From: Beijerinckiaceae bacterium
Lineage (GTDB): Bacteria > Pseudomonadota > Alphaproteobacteria > Rhizobiales > Beijerinckiaceae
NCBI GenBank assembly: GCA_027531565.1
Contig: JAPZSB010000007.1
Coordinates: 62,001 to 126,000, forward strand
Length of the DNA stretch: 64,000 nucleotides
Reading direction: 5' to 3'
The notes under the pieces are model-generated. The model did no database searches. It saw nothing but the letters and a program-made list of their open reading frames with translations, and was not told the DNA's origin. The translations under genes and the position numbers were made by a program. Positions 45,731 through 55,524 of this stretch are shown piece after piece. Each line of letters begins with the position of its first letter. The first letter of the stretch is position 1.

Positions 45731-47047
45731 CTAGGCTGGTTCCCCGCGATTATGCAACAAACACAGGGTCGTCGCCGCCATCACCTTGGCGGAGACAACC
45801 ATATCGTCGATGCCCACCCATTCGTCCGGCTGGTGGGCCAGATCGAGGATGCCCGGCCCGTAGGCCACGCAATCGCGCACCGAACCGAACCGGGTGATAT
45901 GCTTCTGGTCATAGGTGCCGGGCGATGCGACATGCTCTGCCGGCCGGCCGAACAGGGCCTCGATCCAATGGTCGAGTTCCTGCACAAGCGGGGCATCGGG
46001 CTCGGTCATCGTCGGCGCGAAGGTCATGATCTCTCGCAGCGAATAATCGAGCCCGGCCTCGCGCGCCTTCGCCCGTTCCAGCAGCGCGACAATCTCGGCG
46101 CGGACGGAATCGAGATCCTCCTCGATCAGGTAGCGGCGGTCGATGACGAGGCGGCAGCGATCGGCGACGACGGGCGCCGGCAGGCCGTGGAACGGTTCGG
46201 GCTGGCCGCCATGGATGGAATTGAGGTTGAGCGTTGCCTGCCGCGCGCCTTTCGGCACGCAGGGCATCCGCGTCACCCGCGTGCCGAGGGCGGGGAGCAG
46301 CTCCTCCTCCAGCAGGCGCAGGAAATGCCCCATGCCGCGGATGGCCGAGACGCCGAGGAACGGCATCGCGCCATGGCCGATCTGGCCGCGCATCTCGATC
46401 TCGGCCCACCAGACGCCGCGATGGCCGAGGCAGACGCGGTCCGGGTTCAGCGGTTCGGGGATGATGACATGGTCGACACGGCTGCGGTCGAACAGCCCCT
46501 TCCGCGCGAGAATGCCGACGCCGCCGAAGCCACCGGATTCCTCGTCGACCGTACCGGAAAACTCGATCGCGCCGCGGGTCAGCGCGCCTTCCGCCAGGAT
46601 CGCCTCGATCGCGATCATGGCCGCGGCGATGCCGCCCTTCATGTCGCAGGCGCCACGGCCATAGACGCGGCCCTCCCGCACCAGCCCGTCGAAGGGCGGC
46701 ACTGTCCAGCCGAGGCCGGGTTCGACCACGTCGATATGGCCATTGAAGTGGAGGCAGGGGCCCGGCTCCCGCCCTTCGAACCGCCCGATCACGTTGATGC
46801 GGGGGTGGAGATCGGTATCATCCGGCTCGCCCTCGCCGCGGAGATACGAGACGGCCGCACCCCGGGCCGCGAGCCAGGCGCCGATATCCCGGGCGCAGGC
46901 CTCGTAGGCATCGCCGGGCGGATTGATCGTGGGGAAACGGATGAGGCGCTGCGTGAGCGCGACGAGATCGTCGCGCAGGGCATCGATCCGCTGGAAAACC
47001 CGGGCGATCTGTTCCGGCGGCACAGGCCCGCGCGGGGTTTCCGGCAT
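45731..47047 (-). CDS. M20-family metallopeptidase / deacylase (ArgE/DapE-like)
   Basis: A 438-residue dinuclear zinc hydrolase of the M20/ArgE/DapE group. The metal-binding motifs are HFNGHIDVV, GRGACDMKGG (bridging Asp) and the catalytic pair in SGTVDEESGG; the dimerisation lid lies between about 200 and 320 (GQIGHGAMPFLG). It precedes the peptide ABC genes by 41 bp and should act on what they import. The ATG at 47047 (GGGAG upstream) is preferred to a GTG seven codons earlier. Substrates such as N-acyl amino acids or small peptides are plausible. Confidence 0.91.
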   Translation of the reverse strand: MPETPRGPVPPEQIARVFQRIDALRDDLVALTQRLIRFPTINPPGDAYEACARDIGAWLAARGAAVSYLRGEGEPDDTDLHPRINVIGRFEGREPGPCLHFNGHIDVVEPGLGWTVPPFDGLVREGRVYGRGACDMKGGIAAAMIAIEAILAEGALTRGAIEFSGTVDEESGGFGGVGILARKGLFDRSRVDHVIIPEPLNPDRVCLGHRGVWWAEIEMRGQIGHGAMPFLGVSAIRGMGHFLRLLEEELLPALGTRVTRMPCVPKGARQATLNLNSIHGGQPEPFHGLPAPVVADRCRLVIDRRYLIEEDLDSVRAEIVALLERAKAREAGLDYSLREIMTFAPTMTEPDAPLVQELDHWIEALFGRPAEHVASPGTYDQKHITRFGSVRDCVAYGPGILDLAHQPDEWVGIDDMVVSAKVMAATTLCLLHNRGEPA

Positions 47048-47125
47048 GCGACAACGCTCCCTCGACACCCCGCGAGGATACGCCCCGGAGCGCGAAGCTC
47101 AACCCCCCCCTTGACGGGCGGTGGA

Positions 47126-47956
47126 TCAGGCGACGAGGCCGTAGAGGAAGCGGAGGCTCACCAGCAGGAGGAACACGCCGAACGCGATCTCGAGCCGGCG
47201 CTTCGGCATGGAATGGGCGAGCCGGGCTCCGTAGGGCGCCACGAAGGTGGAGGTCGGTGCGATCAGCGCGAAACCGAGGATCGAGACAAAGCCCAGCGAG
47301 AGCGGCGGCAGGCTCGCCAGATGCGGCCAGCCCGCCCAGATATAGGCCAGTGCCCCGGGGATCGAGATCAGCACGCCGAGACCCGAGGAGGTGGCGACGG
47401 CATTGTGGATGGCCTTGCCGTGAAGGGCGAGGATCATGTTGGAAATGGCGCCGCCGCCGATGCCCATCAGCGAGGAGGCCAGGCCGATCAGCACGCCATA
47501 GGCGCGCATGCCGAGGGGGCCGGGCAGATCCGGCGCGATGCGCCAGTCATCGCGGCCGGAGAGTAGCTTGATCGCGTTGGAACCGGCCACCGCCACGAAG
47601 ACCAGCTTCAGGACAAACGCCGGCGCATAGGCCGCGATCACGCCGCCGGCGATGACTGAAATCACGACGGGCACAGCCCAGAGGCGCAGCACGTCCATCA
47701 GCACCTTGCCCTTGCCGTAATGGGTCCGGAAGGACTGGATGGAGGTGGGGATGATGATGGCCAGCGAGGTGCCGACGCAGAGATGCATCCGTACCGATTC
47801 CGGCACGTTGAGCAGCCCGAAGATCTGGTAGAGCACGGGCACGATGACGGCGCCGCCGCCGACGCCGAACATGCCGGCGAGCAGGCCGGTCAGCAGGCCG
47901 GCGGCCAGAAGGGCGACCACAAGCGGCAACAGTTCCGAGACGGGAATGCCAAACAT
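47126..47956 (-). CDS. TauE/SafE-family membrane permease
   Basis: A 276-residue inner-membrane protein with about eight helices and the two internal repeats of the family, each with a glycine-rich motif: GMFGVGGGAVIVPVLY and MGIGGGAISNMIL. Family members export sulfite, sulfoacetate or other organic anions, or take them up; no substrate is indicated here. The ATG at 47956 is preferred to a TTG six codons upstream. It precedes the peptidase gene by 78 bp on the same strand. Confidence 0.9.
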   Translation of the reverse strand: MFGIPVSELLPLVVALLAAGLLTGLLAGMFGVGGGAVIVPVLYQIFGLLNVPESVRMHLCVGTSLAIIIPTSIQSFRTHYGKGKVLMDVLRLWAVPVVISVIAGGVIAAYAPAFVLKLVFVAVAGSNAIKLLSGRDDWRIAPDLPGPLGMRAYGVLIGLASSLMGIGGGAISNMILALHGKAIHNAVATSSGLGVLISIPGALAYIWAGWPHLASLPPLSLGFVSILGFALIAPTSTFVAPYGARLAHSMPKRRLEIAFGVFLLLVSLRFLYGLVA

Positions 47957-48395
47957 CGCCCTGCTTTCCTTCAAACACCTGCTTTCCGCGTACCGGAACC
48001 GGCCCGGCCTGGCAATTCGGATCGGGGCCTATTCCTTCCGTTCAGAGCAAAGGACTTTTGCTGCATCGCAAAATAAAGGAATATCGCGTCGAGGATCGGA
48101 AAATGGCAATTTTGTGGCAAATGATGATCTCCGGACGCCATCGCATTGCGCGCCGCATGCTCTGCGAGTTCATTCCGAGGTTCGGGGTCTTGTATAAATC
48201 CCAATACGAAAACAATACATCTGATTTTTGCCCCCATTTTAAATCTATATGGTCTATTCATGGATGAATACAAAATTATCTTGGCCATATATTAAGGCTT
48301 TACATGGCCGCGGAAAGTCATTATCGGCGCATTTGCATCCGGCCCTGCTTGTTGCAAAACTCGCGCAAGAGCCGGGAGAATTCGGGGGGAAGTCA
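47957..48395. other. 439-bp AT-rich intergenic region
   Basis: Separates the leftward TauE gene from the rightward tct operon. From about 48040 to 48340 the base composition drops well below the rest of the window (for example 48185-48300). Short ORFs on both strands (one TTG-started, 69 codons from 48058) lack a ribosome-binding site and look unlike the genome in codon use. An AGCAAA/TTTGCT inverted repeat lies at 48046-48062. I see no convincing gene; promoters, regulator sites or a small RNA would fit. Confidence 0.6.
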
Positions 48396-48875
48396 ATGAG
48401 TCTGGATGCTCGTCGCCATCAGGCGGCTCGCTCGCCGCAGGACATGATCGGGGGGATCGCGATGGTCCTGATCGGTGTGTTTGCGCTGTACCTGGTCAAG
48501 GATCTGCCGGCGGCGGGGCGCGTCGGCTTCGCGTCGGGCACGGCGCCGCGGATCTTCGCCTATTGCCTGATCGGCCTCGGCCTCGCCGTCACGGTCATCG
48601 GCTGGCTCAAGGAAGGGCCGGGACTGGAGCGACTGTCGATCCGGGGGCCGGTCGCGATCCTCGGTTCGGTGCTGTTCTTCGCCTTTTCCATCCGCACGCT
48701 CGGCCTTGCCCTGACCGGCGTGCCGATGGTGCTCATCTCCACGGCTGCGGCGCAGGAGCGCTACCGCTGGAAGGAAGCCCTGCTGTTCGCCATCGGCATC
48801 ACCGCCTTCTGTGCCGTGCTGTTCCCGATCGCGCTCGGGCAACCGATTCCGCTCTGGCCGACTTTCCTGAGGTAA
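48396..48875 (+). CDS. tctB: tripartite tricarboxylate transporter small subunit TctB
   Basis: Small membrane subunit of 159 residues with four hydrophobic helices. It starts MSLDARRHQAARSPQDMIGG with GGGGGGAAGT just upstream. The first helix (GIAMVLIGVFALYLVKDLPAAG), FASGTAPRIFAYCLIGLGL and the C-terminal IALGQPIPLWPTFL are typical of TctB. It starts the tctBAC operon; 7 bp separate it from tctA. Confidence 0.9.
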   Translation: MSLDARRHQAARSPQDMIGGIAMVLIGVFALYLVKDLPAAGRVGFASGTAPRIFAYCLIGLGLAVTVIGWLKEGPGLERLSIRGPVAILGSVLFFAFSIRTLGLALTGVPMVLISTAAAQERYRWKEALLFAIGITAFCAVLFPIALGQPIPLWPTFLR

Positions 48876-48882
48876 CGCGTCC

Positions 48883-50391
48883 ATGGATCTTCTCAGCAAC
48901 CTGGCCTACGGCTTCTCGATCGCCGCCACGCCCACGAACCTGATGCTCTGCCTGATCGGCGCCCTTGTCGGCACGCTGATCGGCGTCCTGCCGGGGATCG
49001 GACCCATCGCGACGATCGCGATGCTGCTGCCGATCACGTACAAGCTCGATCCGACCGGCGCGCTGATCATGCTCGCCGGCATCTATTACGGCGCGCAATA
49101 TGGCGGCTCGACCACGGCGATCCTCGTCAACCTGCCCGGGGAATCGTCCTCGGTGGTCACGGCGCTTGATGGCCACCAGATGGCCAAGAAGGGCCGGGCC
49201 GGCGCGGCCCTCGCCATCGCGGCGATCGGCTCGTTCATTGCCGGTACGTTCGGCACCATCCTCGTCGCCGCGCTCGGCAAACCGCTGACGCAGGTGGCGC
49301 AGGCCTTCGGGCCGGCGGATTACTGCGCGCTGATGGTGCTCGGCCTTGTCTGCGCGGTCGTGCTGGCCTCGGGTTCGGTGCTCAAGGCGATCACCATGAT
49401 CTTCCTCGGGCTGCTGCTCTCGACGATCGGCACCGATCTCGAGACCGGCGAACAGCGCATGACCTTCGGCATGCTGCCGCTGGCGGACGGGATCGAATTC
49501 GTCACGCTGGCCATGGGCGTGTTCGGCTTTGCGGAAATCCTCCGCAATCTCGAGCAGAAGCAGAGCCGCGACGTTGTCGAGCAGAAGATCACCAACCTCA
49601 TGCCGACACGGGCGGACATGAAGGAGGCGGCGCCGGCTGTCGCGCGCGGCACCCTGCTCGGCTCCGTCCTCGGCATCCTGCCGGGCGGCGGTGCCGTGCT
49701 GGCGGCGTTCGGGGCCTATACGCTCGAAAAGAAGCTCTCGAAGAAGCCGCAGGAATTCGGCAAGGGCGCGATCTGCGGCGTGGCCGGTCCGGAAAGCGCG
49801 AACAACGCGGCCGCCCAGACCTCGTTCATCCCTCTGCTGACGCTCGGCATCCCGCCGAATGCCGTCATGGCGATCATGGTCGGCGCGATGACGATCCACG
49901 GCATCGTGCCCGGCCCGCAGATCATGACCAAGCAGCCCGACCTGTTCTGGGGCATGATCGCCTCGATGTGGATCGGCAACCTGATGCTGGTCATCATCAA
50001 CCTGCCGATGGTCGGCCTCTGGGTGCGGCTGCTGCGGGTGCCCTACCGGATGCTGTTCCCGGCCATCCTGATCTTCTGCGCCATCGGCGTCTATTCGATC
50101 AACAACCAGCCCTTCGACGTGGTTCTGACGGCCTTCTTCGGGCTTGTCGGCTACCTCCTGCTCAAGCTCGGCTTCGAGCCGGCGCCGATGCTCGTCGCCT
50201 TCGTGCTCGGCAAGATCATGGAAGAGAAGCTGCGCCAGGCGATGCTGCTGTCGCGCGGGGATCCGATGACCTTCTTCGATTTCAGCCGTCATCCGATTTC
50301 GGCGACCCTGATGATCGTGTCGATCATCCTGCTGATCGTGGCCCTGCTGCCATCGATCCGCCGCAAGCGCGACGAAGTGTTCGTCGAGTGA
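48883..50391 (+). CDS. tctA: tripartite tricarboxylate transporter large permease TctA
   Basis: Main permease of the TTT system, 502 residues with eleven or twelve helices. The two family glycine/proline motifs GVLPGIGPIATIAMLLP and GILPGGGAVLAAFGAY and the stretches YGAQYGGSTTAILVNLPGE, ESANNAAAQTSFIPLLTLGIP and GPQIMTKQPDLFWG identify it. It couples substrate entry to the proton or sodium gradient. tctC follows after 125 bp. Confidence 0.95.
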   Translation: MDLLSNLAYGFSIAATPTNLMLCLIGALVGTLIGVLPGIGPIATIAMLLPITYKLDPTGALIMLAGIYYGAQYGGSTTAILVNLPGESSSVVTALDGHQMAKKGRAGAALAIAAIGSFIAGTFGTILVAALGKPLTQVAQAFGPADYCALMVLGLVCAVVLASGSVLKAITMIFLGLLLSTIGTDLETGEQRMTFGMLPLADGIEFVTLAMGVFGFAEILRNLEQKQSRDVVEQKITNLMPTRADMKEAAPAVARGTLLGSVLGILPGGGAVLAAFGAYTLEKKLSKKPQEFGKGAICGVAGPESANNAAAQTSFIPLLTLGIPPNAVMAIMVGAMTIHGIVPGPQIMTKQPDLFWGMIASMWIGNLMLVIINLPMVGLWVRLLRVPYRMLFPAILIFCAIGVYSINNQPFDVVLTAFFGLVGYLLLKLGFEPAPMLVAFVLGKIMEEKLRQAMLLSRGDPMTFFDFSRHPISATLMIVSIILLIVALLPSIRRKRDEVFVE

Positions 50392-50516
50392 TGCAAACCG
50401 GGTGCGGTGGCCGCGAAAGGTTGCCGCATCCGGACCTGCTGGACAAACCGGCCTCCTGCTCCAGCTTGAGTGGCCGGATGTCAAGACCAAGACTGGAACC
50501 AAGGGAGAGTGACCAG

Positions 50517-51503
50517 ATGACCATGACCAAACGCCAAGGCCTGACCGCAGCAGCGGCTATCGGGGCGATCCTCGCGCTCGGCGCCGGCTCGGCGCAGGCG
50601 CAATATCCGAACAAGCCCGTCACGATGGTGGTTCCGTTCGCCGCCGGCGGCCCGACCGACGTGGTCGCCCGTATCGTCGGCGAGCACATGTCGAAGACGC
50701 TTGGCCAGCCGGTGATCATCGAGAACGTTGCCGGTGCCGGCGGGACCACCGGGATCACCCGAGTCGCCAAGTCGGCGCCGGATGGCTACACGATCGCGAT
50801 GGGTCATATGGGCACGCATGGCGCGGCGCCGGGCCTCTATCCGAACATCGCCTACAACCCGCAGACGGATTTCGCGCCGATCGGCCTGGCAGCCGGCACG
50901 CCGATCGTCATCGTCACGCGCAAGGATCTGCCGGTGAAGAACCTGCAGGAATTCATCGCCTGGGCGCAGAAGAACGAGAAGACGATCAACAACGCGAATG
51001 CCGGCTCCGGCTCGGTCTCGCATATCACCTGCGTGCTGCTGCACGAGATGATGAAGATCGATCCGAACCAGATCCCCTATCGCGGCACGGGCCCGGCCTT
51101 GACCGACCTCGTCTCCGGCAAGGTCGATTACATGTGTGACCAGATCGTCTCGGTCAGCAGCCAGGTGAAGGGCGACGCGATCAAGGCGCTGGCGATTGCC
51201 ACGCCGGCCCGCTCGCCGTCGCTGCCGGATGTCCCGACCACCAAGGAAGCCGGGCTGCCGGCCTTCGAGGTCTCGGCCTGGAACGCCGTGTTCGCGCCGA
51301 AGGGCACGCCGGCCGATGTCGTCGCCAAGCTCAGCGACGCGCTGACCAAGGCCGTCACGGATCCGGCCACGAAGAAGAAGCTCGAGGATCTCGGCGGCGT
51401 GGTGCCGGATGCCAAGGGTGCCTCGCCGGAAGCGCTCGCCGCGCTGGTCAAGTCGGAGAATGACCGCTGGATCCCGCTGCTGAAGGCGAAGGTCAAGCAA
51501 TAA
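50517..51503 (+). CDS. tctC: tripartite tricarboxylate transporter receptor TctC (Bug family)
   Basis: Periplasmic binding protein of 328 residues with a signal peptide cut near AQAQ. Bug-family marks are YPNKPVTMVVPFAAGGPTDVVAR, GQPVIIENVAGAGGTTGI, APDGYTIAMGHMGTHG and the aspartate-containing PYRGTGPALTDLVSGKVDY. Ligands in the family are mostly carboxylates such as citrate, glutarate or terephthalate, so the substrate is unknown. The ATG at 50517 follows AAGGGAGAG by 7 bp. Confidence 0.94.
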   Translation: MTMTKRQGLTAAAAIGAILALGAGSAQAQYPNKPVTMVVPFAAGGPTDVVARIVGEHMSKTLGQPVIIENVAGAGGTTGITRVAKSAPDGYTIAMGHMGTHGAAPGLYPNIAYNPQTDFAPIGLAAGTPIVIVTRKDLPVKNLQEFIAWAQKNEKTINNANAGSGSVSHITCVLLHEMMKIDPNQIPYRGTGPALTDLVSGKVDYMCDQIVSVSSQVKGDAIKALAIATPARSPSLPDVPTTKEAGLPAFEVSAWNAVFAPKGTPADVVAKLSDALTKAVTDPATKKKLEDLGGVVPDAKGASPEALAALVKSENDRWIPLLKAKVKQ

Positions 51504-51537
51504 CAATTATTGATCGATCCATCTCAGGATTTGTCTT

Positions 51538-51564
51538 GAATGCCGCCGGTCTCCGGCGGCATTC
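51538..51564 (+). terminator. strong hairpin after tctC
   Basis: Perfect 12-bp stem GAATGCCGCCGG / CCGGCGGCATTC with a TCT loop, 34 bp after the tctC stop. The T run is poor (TGCATT), so it is a terminator-like or 3'-end-stabilising hairpin. Confidence 0.65.
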
Positions 51565-51633
51565 TGCATTCAACGTGACCCATCCGGGCGTCACCCTTCC
51601 TTCAGGCCTTCCCGCGTGCCCTCCCCACAGACG

Positions 51634-52830
51634 ATGCCGATGCCGCCCGCCGTGCGGCGGGCCATCCTTGGCCTCGGGGTCAGCCAGATCATCGGCTGGG
51701 GCACGACCTATTACCTGCTCTCGCTGCTCAGCGGCGATATCAGCGCCACGCTCGGGCTGTCGACGGCCTGGGTGCTCGGCGGCACCTCACTGACCCTCGG
51801 CGCCGCCGCCGTGATCGGGCCCCGGATCGGCCGCTGGCAGGATAGGGCCGGATCCCGCGTCGTCATGGCCACCGGAACCGTGATCATGGCGGCCGGGCTG
51901 GTGGTGCTCGGCCATTCCACGGGGCCGCTCAGCTACTATCTCGGCTGGCTGATCATCGGGATCGGCTCGCCGATGTCGCTCTATTCCGCCGCCTTCACCG
52001 CCCTGACACAGATTTCCGGGGCGCAGGCGCGGCGCGCCATTTCCTACCTGACCTTCATGGGCGGGCTGGCCTCCACCTCGTTCTGGCCCTTCACGGCCTG
52101 GCTCCTGTCGTTCCTCGACTGGCGGACGATCATCCTGCTCTTCGCCGGGCTGAATCTCGCCATCTGCCTGCCGATCCACCTGACCCTGCTGCCGCGGCAG
52201 GCCGGCGAGGCCGCCCATGTGCCGGCCGCCGAACCGGTCGAGGCCGGCATTCCCGCCTCGGCCTTCCCGGTCGCCTTCGCGCTGTTCGCGGCGATGCTGG
52301 CGATGAACGGCCTGATCTTCAATTCGTGGTCCCTGCTGGTCTTTCCCCTGCTGGAGGGGCTCGGCTTCGCCGCCACGGCGGCGGTCCTTGTCGGCAGCAT
52401 GGTCGGCGTGTTCCAGGTGGCCGGACGGATGGGCGAGGCGCTGCTGGCCCAGCGCTTCAGCATCATGTGGACGGCGTTTGTCTCCTCCGCCTTCCTGCCG
52501 GTCTCGTTCCTTTTCCTGATCCAGGCCCAGGGGAACGTCCCGACCGGCCTTGCCTTTGCGGCGTTCTACGGCATCTCGAACGGGCTGATGACGATCGCAC
52601 GGGGCGGCCTGACCCTCGCGATCTTCGGTTCGCGCGGCTATGGCGAGCGCCTGAACAAGATCACTGTCTCGCAGAACGCGGCCGGTGCCATCGCGCCGAT
52701 CCTCGGCGGATTCCTCCTCGACAGGCTGGGGGCGGCGATGCTGGTCGACCTGATGCTGGGCACGGCAGCCCTGGCCCTGGCGACGATGCTCGCCCTGCGA
52801 CACCATTGCAGTAGACACGGGCTCAACTAA
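51634..52830 (+). CDS. MFS transporter
   Basis: A 398-residue major-facilitator permease with twelve helices. It starts in IIGWGTTYYLLSLLSG, has the loop 2-3 type stretch GPRIGRWQDRAGSR, and in the second half GRMGEALLAQRFSIMW. The start is uncertain: ATG 51634 is used, GTG 51616 is six codons earlier and ATG 51640 two later, and none has a good ribosome-binding site. It follows the tct operon after a hairpin and probably has its own promoter. The substrate cannot be predicted. Confidence 0.85.
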   Translation: MPMPPAVRRAILGLGVSQIIGWGTTYYLLSLLSGDISATLGLSTAWVLGGTSLTLGAAAVIGPRIGRWQDRAGSRVVMATGTVIMAAGLVVLGHSTGPLSYYLGWLIIGIGSPMSLYSAAFTALTQISGAQARRAISYLTFMGGLASTSFWPFTAWLLSFLDWRTIILLFAGLNLAICLPIHLTLLPRQAGEAAHVPAAEPVEAGIPASAFPVAFALFAAMLAMNGLIFNSWSLLVFPLLEGLGFAATAAVLVGSMVGVFQVAGRMGEALLAQRFSIMWTAFVSSAFLPVSFLFLIQAQGNVPTGLAFAAFYGISNGLMTIARGGLTLAIFGSRGYGERLNKITVSQNAAGAIAPILGGFLLDRLGAAMLVDLMLGTAALALATMLALRHHCSRHGLN

Positions 52831-52908
52831 GCCTAGCCTGCGTCACCTTGTCCTGCCGGCCTCCCGCGTCGGCGGGTCAATTTCTTATGCCGACGTGCCG
52901 GAGGTCCC

Positions 52909-55524
52909 ATGCGTACCGAAACGCCACCCATCATCCGCCTGACCGATTACCGTGTGCCGGATTTCCTGATCGACCATGTCGATCTCGACATCCGGCTCCA
53001 GCCGGAGCAGACGAGGGTGACCTCCCGGCTTGCCATGCGGCGGAACCCGGCCGGACGCCCGGATGCGAGCCTCGTGCTCGATGGCGACGAGCTGATCCTG
53101 ACCGGCCTCGCGGTGGATGGCGCGCCGGTTCCGGCGCAGGCCTATACCGCCACGCCGGAGAGCCTGACCGTCGAAGGGCTCGGCGACCGGTTCACCCTGA
53201 CGATCGAGACCGAGATCAATCCGGCAGCCAATACCAAGCTGATGGGGCTTTACCGCTCCAACGGCGTCTATTGCACGCAATGCGAGGCCGATGGGTTCCG
53301 CCGGATTTCCTATTTCCTCGACCGGCCGGATGTGATGTCGACCTGGCGCGTGCGGATGGAGGCCGAGAAGGCCGAGGCGCCGCTGCTGCTGTCGAACGGC
53401 AATCCGGTCGAGGTCGGCGATATCGCCGGGACGGGGCGCCATTATGCCGTCTGGGACGATCCCCACAAGAAGCCCTGCTACCTGTTCGCGCTGGTGGCGG
53501 GCGATCTCGATGCCTTCACGGGCAGCCATGTCACCCCGTCGGGCCGCACGGTCACGCTCAATGTCTATGTCGAGAAGGGCAAGGCCGAGCGCGCGGCCTA
53601 TGCGATGGATGCGCTGATCCGTTCGATGGTGTGGGACGAGCAGGCTTTCGGCCGGGAATATGATCTCGACCTGTTCAACATTGTCGCCGTGTCCGATTTC
53701 AACATGGGCGCGATGGAGAACAAGGGCCTCAACATCTTCAACGACCGCTACATCCTGGCCTCGCCGGAAACCGCGACGGATCAGGATTACCACAATATCG
53801 AAGCGATCGTGGCGCATGAGTATTTCCACAACTGGACCGGCAACCGGATCACCTGCCGGGACTGGTTCCAGCTCTGCCTGAAGGAAGGGCTCACCGTTTT
53901 CCGCGACCAGGAATTCTCCTCGGACCAGCGCTCCCGCCCGGTGGAGCGCATCGCCAATGTCCAGACCCTGCGCGCGGCGCAGTTCGTCGAGGATGCCGGC
54001 CCGCTGGCTCACCCTGTCCGCCCGCAGACCTACAAGGAAATCAACAACTTCTATACGGCGACAGTCTACAACAAGGGCTCAGAGCTGATCCAGATGATCC
54101 GCCTGCTGATCGGGCCGGAGGCCTTCCGGGCGGGGATGGATCTCTATTTCGAGCGCCATGACGGCGAGGCGGCGGTCGTCGAGCAGTTCATCCAGTGCTT
54201 TGCGGATGTCTCCGGCCGGGATTTCACCCCCTTCATGCGCTGGTATGACCAGGCCGGCACGCCCGTTGTCACCGTCACGAGCAACCATAACCCGGCCAGC
54301 GGGCGGTATACCCTGCATTTCCGGCAGGAAACCCGGCCGACGCCGGGCCAGCCCGACAAGCAGCCGCAGGTGATCCCGATCCGGCTGGGGCTGATCGGCG
54401 AGGATGGCGAGGAACTGGCGCCCGACGAGCTGTTCGTGCTGGACGGCGCCACCGGCAGCCGGAGCTTTACCGGCCTGACCAAACGGCCGATCCCCTCGCT
54501 GTTCCGGGGCTTCTCGGCGCCGGTCAAGGTGGTGATCGACCGGCAGGAGGGCGATCTCCTCACGCTGGCCCGGCATGATGTCGATCCGTTCAACCGCTGG
54601 CAGGCCCTTCAGGATGCCGCGACCGATCTTCTCAAGCGCTCGGTCCGGGCCATCGGCGAGGGCAAGGCGCCACTCGAGAGCACGCGGCTGGCCGAGGCGG
54701 TGGCGAGCCTGATCGCCGGCAGCCAGCAGGATCCGGCCTTCGCTGCCCTTGCCATCGGCCTGCCGACGGAGGGCGATCTCGCGCGCGAGATCGCGACCGA
54801 GATCGACCCCGAGGCGATCGGGCAGGCGATCGACCATCTCCGCCGTGCCATGGGCCGGCTGGTGCGCGAGCCTGCCTCGAGGGCCTATGACACCCTGTCG
54901 AAGCCGGTTCCGTTCAGCCCGGACGGAACGAGCGCCGGCCGGCGGGCGTTGCGGGCCCAGCTCCTGCGCTATCTCGTGGCAGCCGATCCGCAGGACGGCG
55001 CCCGGATCGCCCTCGTCCAGTACGAGCAGGCCAACAACATGACCGACCGTGTCGCCGCGCTGACGGCCCTGCTGCCCTGCGAGGGGCGGGAGCGCGAGAC
55101 GGCTTTGGCCGCCTTCGAGACGACCTATGGCGAGGATGCGCTGATCCTCGACATGTGGTTCGGCCTCCAGGCCCGCGTGCCGGGGCCGGGTTCCGTAGCC
55201 CGCGTCCGGGGGCTGACCAGCCATCCGAAATTCACGCTCGCCAATCCGAACCGGGCCCGCTCGCTCATCGCGACTTTCGCCAATGGCAACCTGCGCGGCT
55301 TCCATGCCGCCGATGGCAGCGGATACCAGCTGGTGGCCGAGATCATCGATGCGCTGGATGCGCGGAACCCGCAGATCGCGGCGCGCATGGCTACGGCGTT
55401 CCGGACCTGGCGCAATCTCGAGAGCGGCCGGCGGGAACGCGCCGGTTCCGTGCTGCGGACTCTCGCCGCGAAGGCCAACCTCTCGCGTGATCTCGGCGAT
55501 ATTCTGGAGCGGACACTCTCCTGA
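52909..55524 (+). CDS. pepN: aminopeptidase N
   Basis: Cytoplasmic M1-family zinc aminopeptidase, 871 residues, the full length of the proteobacterial PepN type. The exopeptidase motif GAMENKGLNIF is followed by the zinc site HEYFHNWTGNR and the third ligand Glu in LKEGLTVFRDQEFSSD. The remaining halves are the Ig-like DUF3458 domain and the helical C-terminal domain. It removes N-terminal residues from peptides and may process those imported by the window's peptide transporter. Confidence 0.96.
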   Translation: MRTETPPIIRLTDYRVPDFLIDHVDLDIRLQPEQTRVTSRLAMRRNPAGRPDASLVLDGDELILTGLAVDGAPVPAQAYTATPESLTVEGLGDRFTLTIETEINPAANTKLMGLYRSNGVYCTQCEADGFRRISYFLDRPDVMSTWRVRMEAEKAEAPLLLSNGNPVEVGDIAGTGRHYAVWDDPHKKPCYLFALVAGDLDAFTGSHVTPSGRTVTLNVYVEKGKAERAAYAMDALIRSMVWDEQAFGREYDLDLFNIVAVSDFNMGAMENKGLNIFNDRYILASPETATDQDYHNIEAIVAHEYFHNWTGNRITCRDWFQLCLKEGLTVFRDQEFSSDQRSRPVERIANVQTLRAAQFVEDAGPLAHPVRPQTYKEINNFYTATVYNKGSELIQMIRLLIGPEAFRAGMDLYFERHDGEAAVVEQFIQCFADVSGRDFTPFMRWYDQAGTPVVTVTSNHNPASGRYTLHFRQETRPTPGQPDKQPQVIPIRLGLIGEDGEELAPDELFVLDGATGSRSFTGLTKRPIPSLFRGFSAPVKVVIDRQEGDLLTLARHDVDPFNRWQALQDAATDLLKRSVRAIGEGKAPLESTRLAEAVASLIAGSQQDPAFAALAIGLPTEGDLAREIATEIDPEAIGQAIDHLRRAMGRLVREPASRAYDTLSKPVPFSPDGTSAGRRALRAQLLRYLVAADPQDGARIALVQYEQANNMTDRVAALTALLPCEGRERETALAAFETTYGEDALILDMWFGLQARVPGPGSVARVRGLTSHPKFTLANPNRARSLIATFANGNLRGFHAADGSGYQLVAEIIDALDARNPQIAARMATAFRTWRNLESGRRERAGSVLRTLAAKANLSRDLGDILERTLS

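Noticed and set aside
48058-48267. 69-codon frame in the AT-rich region before tctB
   Set aside because: TTG start, no Shine-Dalgarno sequence, no recognisable motif; an overlapping minus-strand frame is equally long.
48799-50502. 567-codon minus-strand frame
   Set aside because: Antisense of tctA, with the typical Arg/Asp/His-rich shadow composition.
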